Source: Litomosoides sigmodontis (Eukaryota > Nematoda > Chromadorea > Rhabditida > Onchocercidae). From it: a stretch of DNA of 64,000 bases. Positions 1 through 13,514 of the stretch are shown in pieces. The notes under the pieces are model-generated. The model was not told the origin of the DNA. It saw only the letters and a list, made by a program, of their open reading frames with translations, and searched no databases. Every line of letters starts with the position of its first letter. Within the stretch, counting starts at the first letter, position 1. Position numbers and translations under genes: made by a program. The stretch spans positions 6,037,317 to 6,101,316 of the forward strand of contig OY718804.1 in the NCBI GenBank assembly GCA_963070105.1, read 5' to 3'.

Positions 1-956
1 AAATAGCCTTCCTAATTTAATTATCAAAGATTGACAGGAAATTTTCCTCTCATGAAATATTTCACTTTTTCTTTTTTTCTACAACGAACACTGAACGTTT
101 TCCAAAATTGGAATTTTTCAAAAAACTCAAACGGAAAATGAAAAGAGAGGAATGAGCAAAAGAACAATGCATTAATTTTTTTAAGGAAAAATAAGTGAAA
201 AGATAACTGCAATCGAATTTCACTTTGTGATTTCAATTAAAAGAGAAAAGGAGAGGGGATTCAAAGACTTAATTAAATCTCACCACAAATGGCCAGGAGA
301 AAGAATTAAACCCAAAAGAGAAACATAATTAAGCGTACAAATATACAACAAAAGTTGACATTTGTCATTTCTAACAATAAAAAAAAGTTTCGTTCATTCT
401 ATCTTCAATCCATCCTTATTATTTTGTAATTTTATTTTTGCTTTACTCTAAATTTATTGCATTCCAAGTTTTCTCATTTCTTTAACAGTCGTCAATTCTC
501 AAAAAAAAACGGATCTTTTATTGGTTAACTAAATTTTGGAAATTTATAAAATGGAAATGATGATGTCCGAAGCAATCAAATGTCATATAACAATTATATA
601 CAAATTGAGAAACGTGTCCCAACTGTACACTCTCTTTTCTTTATCCGACAAATTTCTTCAGCTCGATTTTTCGAAAAAAAAAGGAAATGAAAGGAAAAGC
701 AATGAATGTAAAAGATTTCTTAAAAACAAATTTCATTATTAAAAGTTACGTGGAAGATAAGAGAAAGTTAACAAACATCACATTGTGAGCGTTGGAGAAA
801 GAAAGGAAGGAACGAATGGATCGATGTCGTACGACAGTTTTACATTAATCGAAATTAGCAGTGTGAAAGAAAGGGATTAGAAGTAGCCAATCTGCAAAAG
901 TAGCCACTCTTCAAAAGGCTAGTTCAGAGAAAAGTACGCAAAAGCTTCATAGCATT

Positions 957-980
957 AATTAATTAATTAATTAATTAATT
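957..980. repeat. (AATT)n microsatellite
   Basis: About six uninterrupted AATT units. The tract is self-complementary, so it is palindromic at every unit. Confidence 0.9.
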
Positions 981-1218
981 GGGAAAAACAATAGAAGAAG
1001 GTGAACAACTGCTTAAGCGCACTATTACAGCTCTTTCGCCTTCCCTTCACTGAATCAGTTGCAGTTCGCTGACAGTAATAATTAGTACAACTTTTGGAGA
1101 AGGCGGAAGAAAGAAAGGATAGGAAATGAATTGCGTCTGAGAGAACGAGACGGACGAGGAGGGAGTGACTGTTTTGATAAGTTTCTGCGTCATTCAAGGA
1201 AAAAGAAGGTAAGTTCAG

Positions 1219-1238
1219 TAGTAGTAGTAGTAGTAGTA
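1219..1238. repeat. (GTA)n short microsatellite
   Basis: About seven GTA units followed by a GGTGGCG-type purine-rich extension. It is short and probably of no functional meaning. Confidence 0.8.
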
Positions 1239-2251
1239 GCGGTGGCGGTGGTACACTGCTAGGATGGATGACCTTTGGAAAGTGAGAGGAGGAACTGTTG
1301 CTATTGGCGATGGAATGGTGCAATAGATGATCAAGTGGAACGAAATTAGCAAAGCAACGTCGCGCTACGGAGAAAATGGATGAAGGAGGAATGAGTGGGC
1401 ACGGGTGGGTGACGATATCCACGAGCAGACGAGGATCTCAGCGCCAGCACTCAACCTGTGACGCCTTAAATAAAATCGATCAGAGATGGGTTTACTGCGA
1501 GTGTCCGACTGAAATTATTTTGCATAAATGTATGATTAATAAGCATACCAGCTGGTTTGCTTACTATCGACAGCTGTATCGCATTACAACAACGAGTGCG
1601 GACGATAATGATAATAACAGTGATGTAAGCGTATGTGTGGGCGGTTGCTTTGACCAAAGAGGGTCAGTAACGGATATTTGCCGTAACAAATACCATCTTT
1701 TTTCCCCTCACACTATCCATCACATTTGCTTCCGTATCGATGAAAATCTGATCAACTAGCGGTATCATTCATTATCGTGATGAAGCTTATGGCTACTATG
1801 ACATCAATGAATAGCCCAGGAAGAACAACCGCACAACTTCGCTTTCAAATGGTTTTTTCCTCATAAAGAACAAAAAGGTGGCGTTAATATGCGAGAGATT
1901 ATCAGAATAAATATCGATCGTAATGTGAAATGAAATGATAAAAATAAAGAGAACAGTGCGCTGAAGTGGTATAATTAATTTACTAACTCTCTCGACAATA
2001 TATCACTGAAGGAAAGGAAAAAGCGGAAAATGATCAAAAATGAGCAGGAACGTACAAACGACACGGATGGCTAAGCACCTCAGTGGTACGACAAACGACC
2101 AAACTAACTTCAGATGACGGCCATCGACACCGGTAATGGTTCACCTACCCGTATCATACGTCTCATTTCATTATTTTCCTCCACCACTGCTGCTAATCAC
2201 TTCTCGCATTCAAATTCGATTACTAAAAAAGTTGTTTGATTCACACACACG

Positions 2252-2252
2252 C

Positions 2253-2319
<67 letters not shown>

Positions 2320-2418
2320 CATATATATATACATATATATATGTATATATATATATACATATATATATACATATATATATATACATATATATACATATAT
2401 ATATATACATATATATAC

Positions 2419-2492
<74 letters not shown>

Positions 2493-2505
2493 GTATATAA
2501 TACAC
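2252..2505. repeat. Long interrupted (TA)n array
   Basis: About 250 bp of alternating TA broken at intervals by single C or G substitutions that give ACATATAT and ATGTATAT units, preceded by a short CA run. The open frames crossing it on both strands encode only Tyr/Ile/His/Val repeats and are artefacts. Alternating TA of this length can extrude cruciforms and is a common site of assembly error. Confidence 0.95.
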
Positions 2506-2944
2506 AGACATGCATAGAAGAAAAAAACAGCAATGAGAGTGACCACTGAAGAAGTGGGAAGATTCGAAATCACATCCTCTCATTAGCTTAATTAACTCTT
2601 TTCCTTCCCTTACTATTCACATCCTTCATTTTTCATTACATTTCACACTGTCGTAATTTTGCGAAATATTTCAAAATTCACGATGAACGTCTTCCTGTCT
2701 CTCTTCTTCCTGCTTGTACGACAATGCTTTCGATGCAAAGTGATTTGGCAATAGCAAATAGCAGTAGTAATACCAGCAGTGGAAATCGTTGAATGAAGTT
2801 AGCCGAATGTGTGAAAGCTTTTCCTTAACTATCTTGTCATTTATCTCCCCTTTCAAATGGCTTCCATGGGATAAACTCCCAGTACAAGCGCCTCCAATAA
2901 CATTTCAGTCTCACGATAACATGCTTTCAAGGATGAAAACAAGG

Positions 2945-3288
<344 letters not shown>

Positions 3289-3837
3289 ATCAAAATGAAA
3301 ATGTGAATGCAAAGAAAGAAAGAACCAGTGTTAGAGTGTATTAGAGCGAAAGAGGACACTATCTTGGGCCTTAGCAACGATCGTTCAAACTCTCTCCCTC
3401 CTATTCCTCCACCTTAGCTGACATTTCGACGTAAGCTAAAACTAAGCAAGAAAATTTATGAGTCAATAATTTGTAGATCAATAATTGATTCTGTAAAACA
3501 ATTGGAGTAGCAGCGCTTCCCCTTCCGGCACTGTTTTTGGATCGTGTCATCACCGATTCCGTGACTTTCCGTAATAGCTTGCTTCACGATGTAGACATTC
3601 ATGTATGTTACGTGTGAAATGAATTTTTTAAATTACATAAATTACTGCACTTTATTTGCACATTTTAAAATAAAAATCTCTCTTAAGTAGAATAATGTTT
3701 TAATTAACAAGCGGAAAATTTAGCAGTTGGCGAACGTAGAATTTTCTAGAAATTTAGCGAAATTAGAAAATTTAGCAAGAAAAAACAGATGATTTCGTCG
3801 CCAATAATCGAAGCGATTATTTTATCTCAATCTTCTG

Positions 3838-3842
<5 letters not shown>

Positions 3843-3881
<39 letters not shown>
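3843..3881. repeat. (CT)n microsatellite
   Basis: About 19 uninterrupted CT units. Confidence 0.95.
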
Positions 3882-3883
<2 letters not shown>

Positions 3884-4039
3884 ATGATCTGTCAGTAACG
3901 AACGATATCGAACTACGAAACGAGTTGTTAAGCAGTTGACTCATTCGAAAGTAGGTGTTTCGTTTGTTTTCCCTCTAATTCGATTTTCAAAAAGTAAATT
4001 TCTTCTCACTGAGGAACTTCATTATCAGTTTTGAGTGAT

Positions 4040-4057
4040 GGGGGGGGGGGGGGGGGG
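4040..4057 (+). repeat. 18-nt guanine homopolymer
   Basis: An uninterrupted run of 18 G in an AT-rich neighbourhood. G runs of this length can fold as G-quadruplexes; in Caenorhabditis elegans similar tracts are deletion-prone without the DOG-1/FANCJ helicase (established knowledge). The exact length should be treated as uncertain because homopolymers are often mis-sized in assemblies. Confidence 0.9.
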
Positions 4058-5516
4058 TATTAACGAGAGTCACTGAAGTTATTGGAGGCAACGGCCACTC
4101 ACTGAGTCGATTAAACCAGTACGACCGGAACATTTACTTCCTTCCTTTCAGAAAGACGTAACGGATTTGACTTCAGTAGGACGTCTGAAATGTTAGGCGT
4201 GTCTCAGTGGAAGGACTTGGCCTTCGATGAGCAATGCAATTCTGAAGGAGAAGAAGTGCAGCACTGGATCACTGGATCGATAGATAAAGGAAGAATAAGG
4301 GTGGAGGAGGAGAAGAGGAGCGGCGCAGATGGTCGGCTTCCTATCAGCAAGGGAAGGCGAAGGTGCTTGCTACCAATACTTCCGCTTCCAACCAACGAAA
4401 TTGACAGCGCAACACCGATGTAATTATGGGCACTGATAATCTTATCATCCTCATTATCAGTGGACATCACACTGACCACTTCATTAATGAAAAAAAATAT
4501 TGCACTTTTTGCTGAATGTGCAGCACTTTACCTGCAGTTGCACTTCGTTTGGCGACGATGGAGTGCATCAGCTGAAGCAGAAGTGATAGCGGAACTGCTT
4601 ACTCTATCCAGTGATCTCGTTCTTGATGGGCGAATAGTACACGGTGCGCGACAATAAAGCATCTCACGTACAAGCGCAAACGTCACCGTGAAAGAGAGAA
4701 AAAGCGGAAAGGAGGTAATTTGAGGAATGAATATTGCGAAACTACTGGAATGAATGTTTGTTGAATTTCTGTTCTTCTACACTCCGCTATCAGATCAATT
4801 CCTGGCAGAAACAAGGAACAGCTCCATTGTCCGAAATGACCATCACAGGAGGATGAGCAATGTCCATTAGAATTGAACAATTTCAGAGTGAACGGAGGTC
4901 AAAGGTGAACGGGGAGTTGCCGTACTTCAGTTTCCCTTGCATAACAATAAAATACTCGACAGGAAAGGTGGAAAATAAGAAAGGTGAAGTGGTACGGATC
5001 AAAGATCAGTGTAGCGAATTCGATATGCAAATCAAACAACAATTTGTGAGAAGAGAGGCCTGAAAGATGATGGGTGGATGGGCGCAGGAGACAACAACGG
5101 CCACTTACGGAGGGGGAAACAACGAACGACGACCCAACTGAGCTAAAGAGAGAGCAAGACGGACTGGGTGGTATAGCAAGCAACCCAGCATAAGTTAAAT
5201 GAAATGCATCATAACTTTCCCTGTCTTTATGAATTCACCACCAGAAATAGAGAACGACTCTTTCTTTAACGGCCGGCGCAGATTCTCGTAAAAAAGGATG
5301 AATTTAATGCAGTGCCGGACATATCTTCAGCTTCAGGAGTTTCGATATTCGGACATTCAAGCGATGGTCCAGTCATCCGGCGAGGAAAAACTGATTGATT
5401 TTGCTAACTTAATTTTAATAAATCTATGAACGAAGAAGTTTTAGACTGTTAGTGAGAGGAAAAGGGAGTGCAGCATCGCACTTCAAATATCAGCAATGTT
5501 TGGATTCGAAATCTTT

Positions 5517-5547
5517 CACACACACACACACACACACACGCACACAC
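5517..5547. repeat. (CA)n microsatellite
   Basis: About 15 CA units with a single CG interruption near the right end. Confidence 0.9.
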
Positions 5548-6907
5548 CTTCATTTCAAACACCAAAAAGACTCGTTGAAGCGTTCATCAAATCATTGCAG
5601 AGTAGTAAAGTATAAACAAAAATTTCAAAATTTCAAAAAAGGGAAGAGCAAAACTCTAAAACAAATCGATGGAAAGTGAAACGAAAATGAAATTATTATG
5701 ATTTATAATAGCTAAATTTGAAAGAGACTTCTACTCAAATACATGAATGAAATAATTTCAACGACGTACAACAGTTCTTAAAGCAAAGTTACGACCAGCG
5801 CTGTCTCCGTCCCGTTACGTGCGTATCTCATCGCAGCTACTACATCTGTGTTGCCAGCTAGATGGATCGAATGTACAACAGCGATCGGTCAGTATCTTCC
5901 CGCCCTCTCACAAATTCATAAATTTCTTGAAATATGCAAATATTTCCTTGTCGACGATGAAAAGAAATCCGTTAGCAAATTAAGTGGCAATCAATTACAT
6001 TTACTCATACAATAAGTGAATTCGTAAGCAGGAAATGCGCTTCACTGAAGCGGAGATGAAGCAGCACTACATTTAAGACTTAGATCGGTTCAACACATTT
6101 CGAAATTTATTGAAATGAAATGTTGGTGGTATGAGTGAGTGGAAAGAGCGCTGGAAGAGCAAGCGCAAGGAATTTCTCAAGGTGAAATCTATCTGATGTC
6201 ATTAAATTACAGTTGAATCCGTTCGCCTCAAATTGACAAACCACCGCTCTTCCTCCCTTCCCCATCTTTAATTGTGTTTACGAGCGGTCATAACAACGCC
6301 AAAACATGTTGCGTGCTTCCTCCAACCATACGGTAACAATGAGTAATTGGTAATGCGTGTGTTATTAGTGACCAGGAGATTCCTCATCAATTCCAAATAA
6401 TTCAATCCATTCCGAGCGTGCCTTTTCAGGAAGGATGGAGAAGGATGGTACAGGAAAGTGCTGACGTAATTATCCTGAAGGTATTTCAGCTCTATTTTCG
6501 ACTGCTATGCGAATTCTTCTAATTCAAACTTATCAGTGCAGATGGAAATGTAGAGCGATAATCGGTGTTGTACCTTTCAGAAACGGAAGATTAGACGTTG
6601 GCGACAAAAAATGTGTTGCATTGGCGAAGAGAGGGAAAAACAGATGACAATTAATCCATCGGAAAATTCCTGACGACGAGCTCACTGAGGAATTGGAAAG
6701 TGTTTTTCGAAATATGCGAAATGAGAGAAATTTAGGAAACAAAAGGTAAAATGCACTTTGGTGATTTGAGTGAGGAAGAAGAGAGTGTGGCAGTGGGTAA
6801 AAAAGGTCAATCTGCGAAGGTCATGACTGCAGGAGGATCCCACTTTCACCGATGCTGCAGCGGAATCACATTGCACTTCAATGCTAACAAGTTGTCAGCC
6901 CTTTTTC

Positions 6908-6948
6908 TCCTTCTCTCTCCCTCCCTCCCTCCCTCTCCCTCTCTCTCT
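6908..6948. repeat. CT/CCCT-rich low-complexity tract
   Basis: A pyrimidine tract made of CTCT and CCCT units. It is simple sequence only. Confidence 0.8.
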
Positions 6949-7432
6949 GCCAGGCAAATAACTATGTGTGACTGGGAATGAACGGATTTATGAAATGGCT
7001 GCTCCCTTTACGAAAATGGCTTTACGCCTAATAAAAGGTTATTTACTAGTTGATATATTCAGAAATTTATTCCGCTCATTTTTAAATTTTGAATTCTTGA
7101 TTACAATATAAATGTTTTTCAAATTAAATAACAAAAATTCTTCTGTTAAATTCAAAATGGAGTGAATTAAAGTTGAAATCATAACCACTTGCTCATTTGA
7201 TTTCCGAATATTACAAGTGACCTCTTAAAATGTGTGCACTCTGTTTTAAAGTTCCGTTCTTGATAATGCTTTATTAAAATCTTTTCAAATAACAAGCCTT
7301 TATGCAAATATTGAAAATGCATTTATCAGCGAATTTTACGAATGAATTATAGTAGATAATGTGCTGACATATATCATGGTATCATTTTCTACGAATCCGC
7401 ATTAACGGTCAGTTGCGCACTGCTTCGGAGAG

Positions 7433-8236
7433 ATGCCGAAGGGAGTTCCGTCGGAACCAGAATTTACTGCAATCGGTACCAGTGAAAACGGTGAAGATTT
7501 AATTACGGGAGTTTCCGTTTCACAAGAGAAACTGACCAATCACACCTCTAAGGACGTGAGGAAATCGTCGAAAGATCAATTCTCACAGGCCTTCTTCTTC
7601 AATGATGATTTCGCAGGCCAAAGATATGCGGAATCAGCAAAGCTTCCAGAAATACGACATATTCCTGATAAAAAAATTGTATGGAAAAGGACACAGAATG
7701 TGCTTGAGGTACCAATTCTCGGACATTTCCGAACCTACGAAAAGCGTGTAGAACGATCACGTCCAAATCCGTGGCGTCGACACGGCGCATTGTTAAAAAT
7801 ATATGAAATTGGTGGTTGGATTTCAAGAATGGAGAAGCGACAAATGAGTCGACGAGATCGGAAATACTTTTACGTGAAGGCAGGAACGAAACCATGCAAC
7901 CCGCCGTCTCGACCACCGATTAGTATTCGAGAAAGTAAATTCCTGGCTCCCTCGTCGATTAACATTCCGACAGTGATGGGTCGGAGTGTTGATGAATTAT
8001 CGTTTCTCACAGCTGTACATATTCAGGAAGCAACTCGGAATGCTGTATCACTCTTTCTGGAATCACATCAGGCCGGAATAGCTGAACGGGACGGAATTAA
8101 CTTGAGAAACAGCAGCAAATCGAGATCAGGTGGAAGAAGTTCCTCTGCACCACGATTACCTACTCATTCTGGAGCTCCGTCAGGCAAATCTCTTCGATCC
8201 CGATCTTTCAATTTACTGATCAGAAAATCGCGGTGA
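7433..8236 (+). CDS. Hypothetical protein, 267 aa, apparently single-exon
   Basis: This is the longest non-repetitive open frame of the left third of the window, starting at the ATG in GAGAGATGCCGAAG and ending at TGA. Its length in such AT-rich DNA, a codon mix with C/G-ending codons, and the absence of a competing frame argue that it is translated. I do not recognise the family. Visible traits: no signal peptide or membrane segment; a central basic part (about residues 75-150) rich in Arg, Lys and Trp with a YEIGGWISRMEKR stretch; a Pro/Ser part; and a C-terminal tail (about 220-267) dominated by Ser, Arg and Gly (SKSRSGGRSSSAPR), ending in Arg-Lys. The basic Ser/Arg tail would suit a nuclear or nucleic-acid-associated protein, but that is inference. 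It could also be the terminal exon of a longer gene: introns within nearby genes are common and a preceding acceptor cannot be excluded. Confidence 0.6.
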   Translation: MPKGVPSEPEFTAIGTSENGEDLITGVSVSQEKLTNHTSKDVRKSSKDQFSQAFFFNDDFAGQRYAESAKLPEIRHIPDKKIVWKRTQNVLEVPILGHFRTYEKRVERSRPNPWRRHGALLKIYEIGGWISRMEKRQMSRRDRKYFYVKAGTKPCNPPSRPPISIRESKFLAPSSINIPTVMGRSVDELSFLTAVHIQEATRNAVSLFLESHQAGIAERDGINLRNSSKSRSGGRSSSAPRLPTHSGAPSGKSLRSRSFNLLIRKSR

Positions 8237-10688
8237 TGATTCTTCGGTGGCTGACCTTTCTTAATTTCATCGGACGCTACACACCAAAATTCCGCATCAG
8301 CTTCAGCCAACATGACGCATTCATTTAGGAAACAAGAAATCGATTTTTCATCCACAGCAGAGTTTGGAACGTGGAAGGATAAAGTTTAGTTCTTAAAAGA
8401 GAATATCAGATAATCCCACCGATCAATGATGAAGCCTGCCTTAGCAGAGAAAGGAAAAGTAATGTTACATAAGGACGTAGTGTGAAATTACTGACACAAT
8501 TCATTAACTGTTTTAAATGACAGTAAAAAATTCTACATTGCATATCTGATTGCATTTGATAGGATAATTCGACGTGAACTGTCTACTGCGCTATGTGGTT
8601 AATTTATCTCATTCCAGGTAAAGTTTCAAATTTAGTTAAGCATTGTCTTGAGTTCAAGTTTCACCTACCTCTTCGAAGTTGAAATAAGGTAATGTCAACA
8701 TGGAATGATTATCCGCTCCAGATCACTTTTAAAAATTCAATTTGAAGCCATTGAACTGATAAAGAAAAGAAATTAATAAAGACGTTCAGTGAACTATGAT
8801 AAAGTTTACAAACAATTGAAATTGATCGGAAGGGAGCTGATCGGCAAAGAGCTTAAAAAAGTGTCAGCATTGTTATGAATGGGTGGTATTCTCAATGAGC
8901 GGTAAGCCATCCGCTGATGAGGTCACTTGAGGTTGTCCATGCTGTCCAGCAATGTTCAACCGATAAGTTATTTGCGTATTCTATTGCTGGGGAGAAGCAC
9001 GTCAGCTCATCAACTAAACCTATTCGGAAAGCAAGTGAAATTTCTTTCCATGCCTTCCAGTGCTTTTTTAATTTACTATTTTTTGGCGTAAATTTTGATC
9101 CAAAAATCGTCCCAATAATAACTCCAATTTTCATAAAAAATAAACAACTGTCGCTGTTCTTCTGCGGAATTATTTTATTTCTGTAATTCCTTGCAGTTAA
9201 ATTATGAAATTTGACTAAGAAGATTAATTAAACAGCAAAAAATTTGTGTAATTAGTCAATGCACAAATTAAAATCACAGTAATCGAATGGATAATCCACG
9301 TTACAGACTACCAACTTTTCGTTTCTACCTGGATCATCTCTCCGGATAGCCTGACTTCATTGCGCGGCACGGCACGCCTTTGTTCCTCGAATTAGGTAAC
9401 AGTTCCTAAGTGTAGTGACTTGAAAAAGAGTTATTAATGGATGTTCTGGAAAACTCACTTTGCTGATCTTCACACCCAACATATTGCTTTCAAGTAAACG
9501 GTAAGCAAAAACTGCGAAGTGAAAACTAATTGACGTGAAAGCATGCCGATGCAATTGAAATGCTGCGTTGCATTTTAGTTTCCTGGCAGTTGGCTAGCAT
9601 GGTTGACTTAATTTTAATGTTTTGAAAATGCATAGAAACAATTATTGAATTATTTCCAATAAATCAGAGTGTTATGATTGTGCGAAATGCTTCTACGACT
9701 AAATGCTGTTGCTGGCATTTTAGGCACTAAGACAATTATTGTGGTGTGACGTGAGCGAGTTAGACGGATCGCACGATCTTTTGCAGCATTAAATCCAAAA
9801 GAATCATTTTTAGTTTAGAAATTCTGCATAGTTTAGAGTTCAACAATTTTATGCAAAAATGAGTACTTGTGATAACTTGCTAGGTGAGTGAATTTAAATT
9901 TCCTACTAGAAATTTGAGTCAGAAGTAGAATTTTGTCGTCATTTGGCAAACGATCCATCAATTTCAAATGTTGCGACTGATTTTTCACAGTTAATCTCCG
10001 GTGGAAATTGTTCTAAGGTGTTGCAGGGCTACTTGTTTACTTGTTGAGATCGATGCAATGACATTTCATTTGGCCTTTCAAGCAATCGATGTAAGTGCTT
10101 CTTGTCAAGATAGAAAATTTGACGGTATAAAGTAATCAATAAAAAAAGACTAGGTGATTGTTAAAAATGTTTGTTCTAGAAGAAAGCCAGCAAAAAGGCG
10201 GCCCGGAAAGAGCATGATCATGGTTTGGCTGCGCCGAGAAATCTCAGTTACTTCAGACTCGATGGTCACTCTACCCTTTATGCGCTTGAGGTATCGCATT
10301 TCCGAGCGATAGGAAGTTTCTAGGTGAGAGAGGAACTGAGATTTTTCTAGGTGAGAGAGCAACATCAAGTGAGTAAGTTCAAAATAGGAATTCGAGAAAT
10401 TTCGGGTGCTTGCTTAATTGAACTAACCCAATCAACAATTTCATTTCTCCTTTTTTCTCTATGAAAGATGGCGCAAGTGTCGTATTCTCTACTGTAATTG
10501 GAAAAGATGTTGAGCTATTACTTAGGGTGCAACTGTTAAATAAAAGGACATTTTGAACATTAGAATTATGGTAGTGTGTAATCGTTTAACCGACCAATTA
10601 AAAATATTGTTTTAATTGTGTAGTTATCGGGGGACTGAAATTAAAGGCTTTACAAATCTTCTGGGAAATACTTTTCAAAAAAGGAAAA
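8237..10688. other. 2.4 kb without a convincing gene
   Basis: No plus-strand gene is seen. On the minus strand a short frame near 8892-9040 reads AFRIGLVDEL..., which superficially resembles the GLVDE motif of enoyl-CoA hydratase/isomerase proteins, but no companion exons could be assembled (see findings). Two copies of TTCTAGGTGAGAGAG lie about 27 bp apart near 10318-10360. Otherwise the stretch is AT-rich and unremarkable. Confidence 0.5.
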
Positions 10689-11691
10689 ATGTTCGATCTC
10701 ACAACAGTTATACTTTTCGGTGCCACACTGATGACCGCAGCTTGTTCTGTTCCAAAACTCAGGGAATTTTCGTTTGTTTCTGACAGCTCAGGTACTTTTC
10801 CAACATTTCTCTCTCAAATTAATTTAAAGCAGTTTAAAAATGGCGCAGTTTATTCTGTAACTATCATTACTTTTATGTGCTCACATTAAATACTTAGCGT
10901 AGTAGAAACAGGAATTCTGTGATATGGTTGTAGTTTTTCATTTTTTAAACCGTTCATCACCTTATCGTCTAATTTGTATTTTCACTCAAAAAGAATGAAT
11001 TATTTTTAGACTTTTATAACTGGACACGATTATCACGCGAACTAATAGCTGAGAAAGGAGGCAAACCTGTAATTCCAGTTTGCTCACCGATGAAAAACTG
11101 TACAGCGGATTTAGAATGTCATGGCGGTACGATTTAACTTTTACGAGCAATTAAACAAAAATTTCAAAAATTTATTTACCGTAAAGCAATTATTAGCTAT
11201 TCATATTATATTGAAAATTGGGCTCTCGGTATTTTTTAATTTGAGTTTTCACAGATCTGTAGTTTTCAGGAAAATGTGTGGGTATTGCGGTTGGTACATG
11301 CAACTGCGGTGCATGCCTGCAATTTGCACCGTGCAAGTCTGACGTAGATTGCGGTGGTTTAAGAGGTGCATGTACCAATCAAAAATATTGCGACTGTGAC
11401 AAAGGTCGGTTCCTTATTTTTGGCTTTTAAATGGTTTTATTCTCTTTTATCAGTAAGTATACAGAAGAATTTGCAGCATTTGCACAATTAATTGCCACTT
11501 ATAAGTTGTTATGCAATGTAAATAATCAGTCAAAAGCTTTATAAATTTCAGGCTTCAAATGTGCTGGTCTAAAAGGTATATTTGATGCTCTATTAACGGT
11601 ATGTAATCGGAAAGAATGTAAACCAAATAAGTCATCCTGTTTTGGCCTGCCCTGTAATGATGGAATATGCACTTGTGCCAGTCAACCATAA
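10689..11691 (+). CDS. Small secreted cysteine-rich protein, four exons (164 aa)
   Basis: Exons 10689-10791, 11010-11126, 11270-11404 and 11552-11691 join with consistent phase-1 boundaries and canonical GT-AG introns into 164 codons plus TAA. The first exon starts with a classical signal peptide (MFDLTTVILFGATLMTAACS), so the product should enter the secretory pathway. The mature part carries many Cys in CxC, CxxDxxC and CxCxxG arrangements: CSPMKNCTADLEC, then CNCGACLQFAPCKSDVDC, then CSCDKG-like endings, finishing with CNDGICTCASQP. One N-glycosylation sequon is visible in the second exon (NCT). This pattern resembles short nematode extracellular proteins such as the chondroitin-proteoglycan-3-like group and other EB/EGF-like disulfide-rich proteins, but I cannot assign it firmly. 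An eggshell, cuticle or excreted role is possible. Identical intron phases suggest growth by exon duplication. Confidence 0.75.
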
Positions 11692-13514
11692 ATGTGTCAC
11701 ATTTGGATTCTGTAAAATTAACTTCATTCTCGTGGTATATGTGAATTTTTGTGCAATTACGGTTTACAGGACTTTTAGGATTTGAGCTTTTCCAAATGTG
11801 TGTATTGCTTTCTACGGTTATGAGTTGTAAGTGTTGCAAATAAAGGAAAATTTGCCAGCACAAACCTGCTGGATACTTTACAAAGCAGGATATATACCTG
11901 TGGTGAGGAGCATTGTTGTTTCTCTAAGGGAATGTGTAGGAGTGAAATTTCAATCTGAGGAAGGAAAATTTTAGGATCTCTTCTAAGATTGGCTAACGCA
12001 AGGCGCTGTGATGTTTGATACAGCGAAAACTGCAATCTGTTAGAGAAGTTGGGAATAGAGGGGATGGTCAATGAAGATTACACTTTGATTTAGTCAAAAC
12101 CGGTGGAAGAGATGATGAGATTTTTTTGGTTGTCAAGGTGACCCAAAGGATGATGAGTGAGAGAGGTTTCATCTTCAAATAACACGACACCTGGCGTACT
12201 TGCGATTGTGAGAGCAGTGCCAGGCCTTAGAGAGGATGCCATTTGAAAGTTCGATTGCTCTGAGTTAGCGGAAGTTGGAGCAAAATTTTGAAATAAATCT
12301 ATTTGGAATTTCTGGGTTAATACAACAGGTATTTTCTACTGTGTGATGGAAGCCAAGTTATATATTTAATGCATAATAGCTAAGGAAACGTTTCAATAAA
12401 CTACGAAGTAGTCCAGTGGTTCCTTGTTTTAATTTCGAATGAGTAAGCAGAAGCAAGCGGATTGCGTAAACGTTAGATTAGGCCTGAATCAATAGATAAG
12501 CTCAAAACCCAAAGCAAGGATTTTGATAAACAAATAAGACAAAAAAATGTTGGATGTGTTTAAATGTTCGGTAATGGCGTTGGCTTTACCGAGCTTCACT
12601 GCTTACTGACTTTGTATGCTGCGTGGTATTGCTCGGAATAGATGAGCAAAACCGTTTTGTGAGAAAAAATTAAAAAGGAACGCAACTAAGTAGCACTTGT
12701 TGATTTGATTAGATTAAGAAGGTTTTTTGATAGAAAATTTCAATTTTTCATACGGTGAAATTTAGAAGCCAAGAATAGGCTGAACAGCGAATCTCTCTTA
12801 CAAGTTGTTATCAGTAAAATAAAAATGGCCATTTGAATAACGGTGAGTAGAAGTGACAAAAATTCTTCGTCAAGCATACAGCGCCGAAGTCAATCGGTCC
12901 CCTCAGAGCATTCCGAAGCATAATATATCCTATCATTGAATTCATTGAGCGTTGGACAATTAAAGGTTTCCTTTTTTGCTTTTGTGAAATATATGAAATG
13001 AAAATAATTCATAATGTCATTTATTCATCGTTGATGTTTGGCTAGGATGTTTCTGATGCTTGCTGCTTGTATAATTTTAGAATTGTTACTGCAAGAAAAA
13101 AAATGCGATTATTGGTCAGTCACTTAGGTATAATTGAATTTGTAGAAAAGTAGTAAAATACTTCAACGAATGAATAGAACAGTAAGATGCTTTCCAATGG
13201 TACTTCCAACAACTGTGTGAGGAAAAGAGAAAGTCTCCCAAATGCAAAAAAAGGTGACAACAATGATGGTTCACCTCAAAAGGTACACTTTCAAGAGGTA
13301 TTTTCAGAAATGATGCATTCATTTCAAAAAAGCCAACTGAAAATTTTCGACTACTACGATTGCGCGGAATTTCATTATAGAAAAATGCAAATGTTGCAGT
13401 TCGTTGCGCTAATGCCAAATTTTTATCAGTTTATTTCGTTTAATTTCAGATTATTCGCTTTAATGATGATAATTATAGGTATGCAAATCGTTGCGATCAA
13501 ACAAAATATGTAGC
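11692..13514. other. Intergenic region upstream of the CNG channel
   Basis: No recognised gene. A frame beginning with ATG at 13187 (MLSNGTSNNCVRKRES...) has GT donors after about 32 or 37 codons whose phase matches an acceptor at 13477-13478, so it may be the first coding exon of the channel gene. A strong T-rich acceptor also ends at 13449. The remainder is plain AT-rich DNA. Confidence 0.45.

Noticed and set aside
967..1759. Overlapping ORFs of 151 aa (minus) and 127 aa (plus)
   Set aside because: Low-complexity Ser/Pro/Leu composition partly caused by the GTA repeat, no domain resemblance and no coherent splice context.
2136..2583. ORFs of 93-137 aa on both strands
   Set aside because: They consist of Tyr/Ile/His repeats from the TA array.
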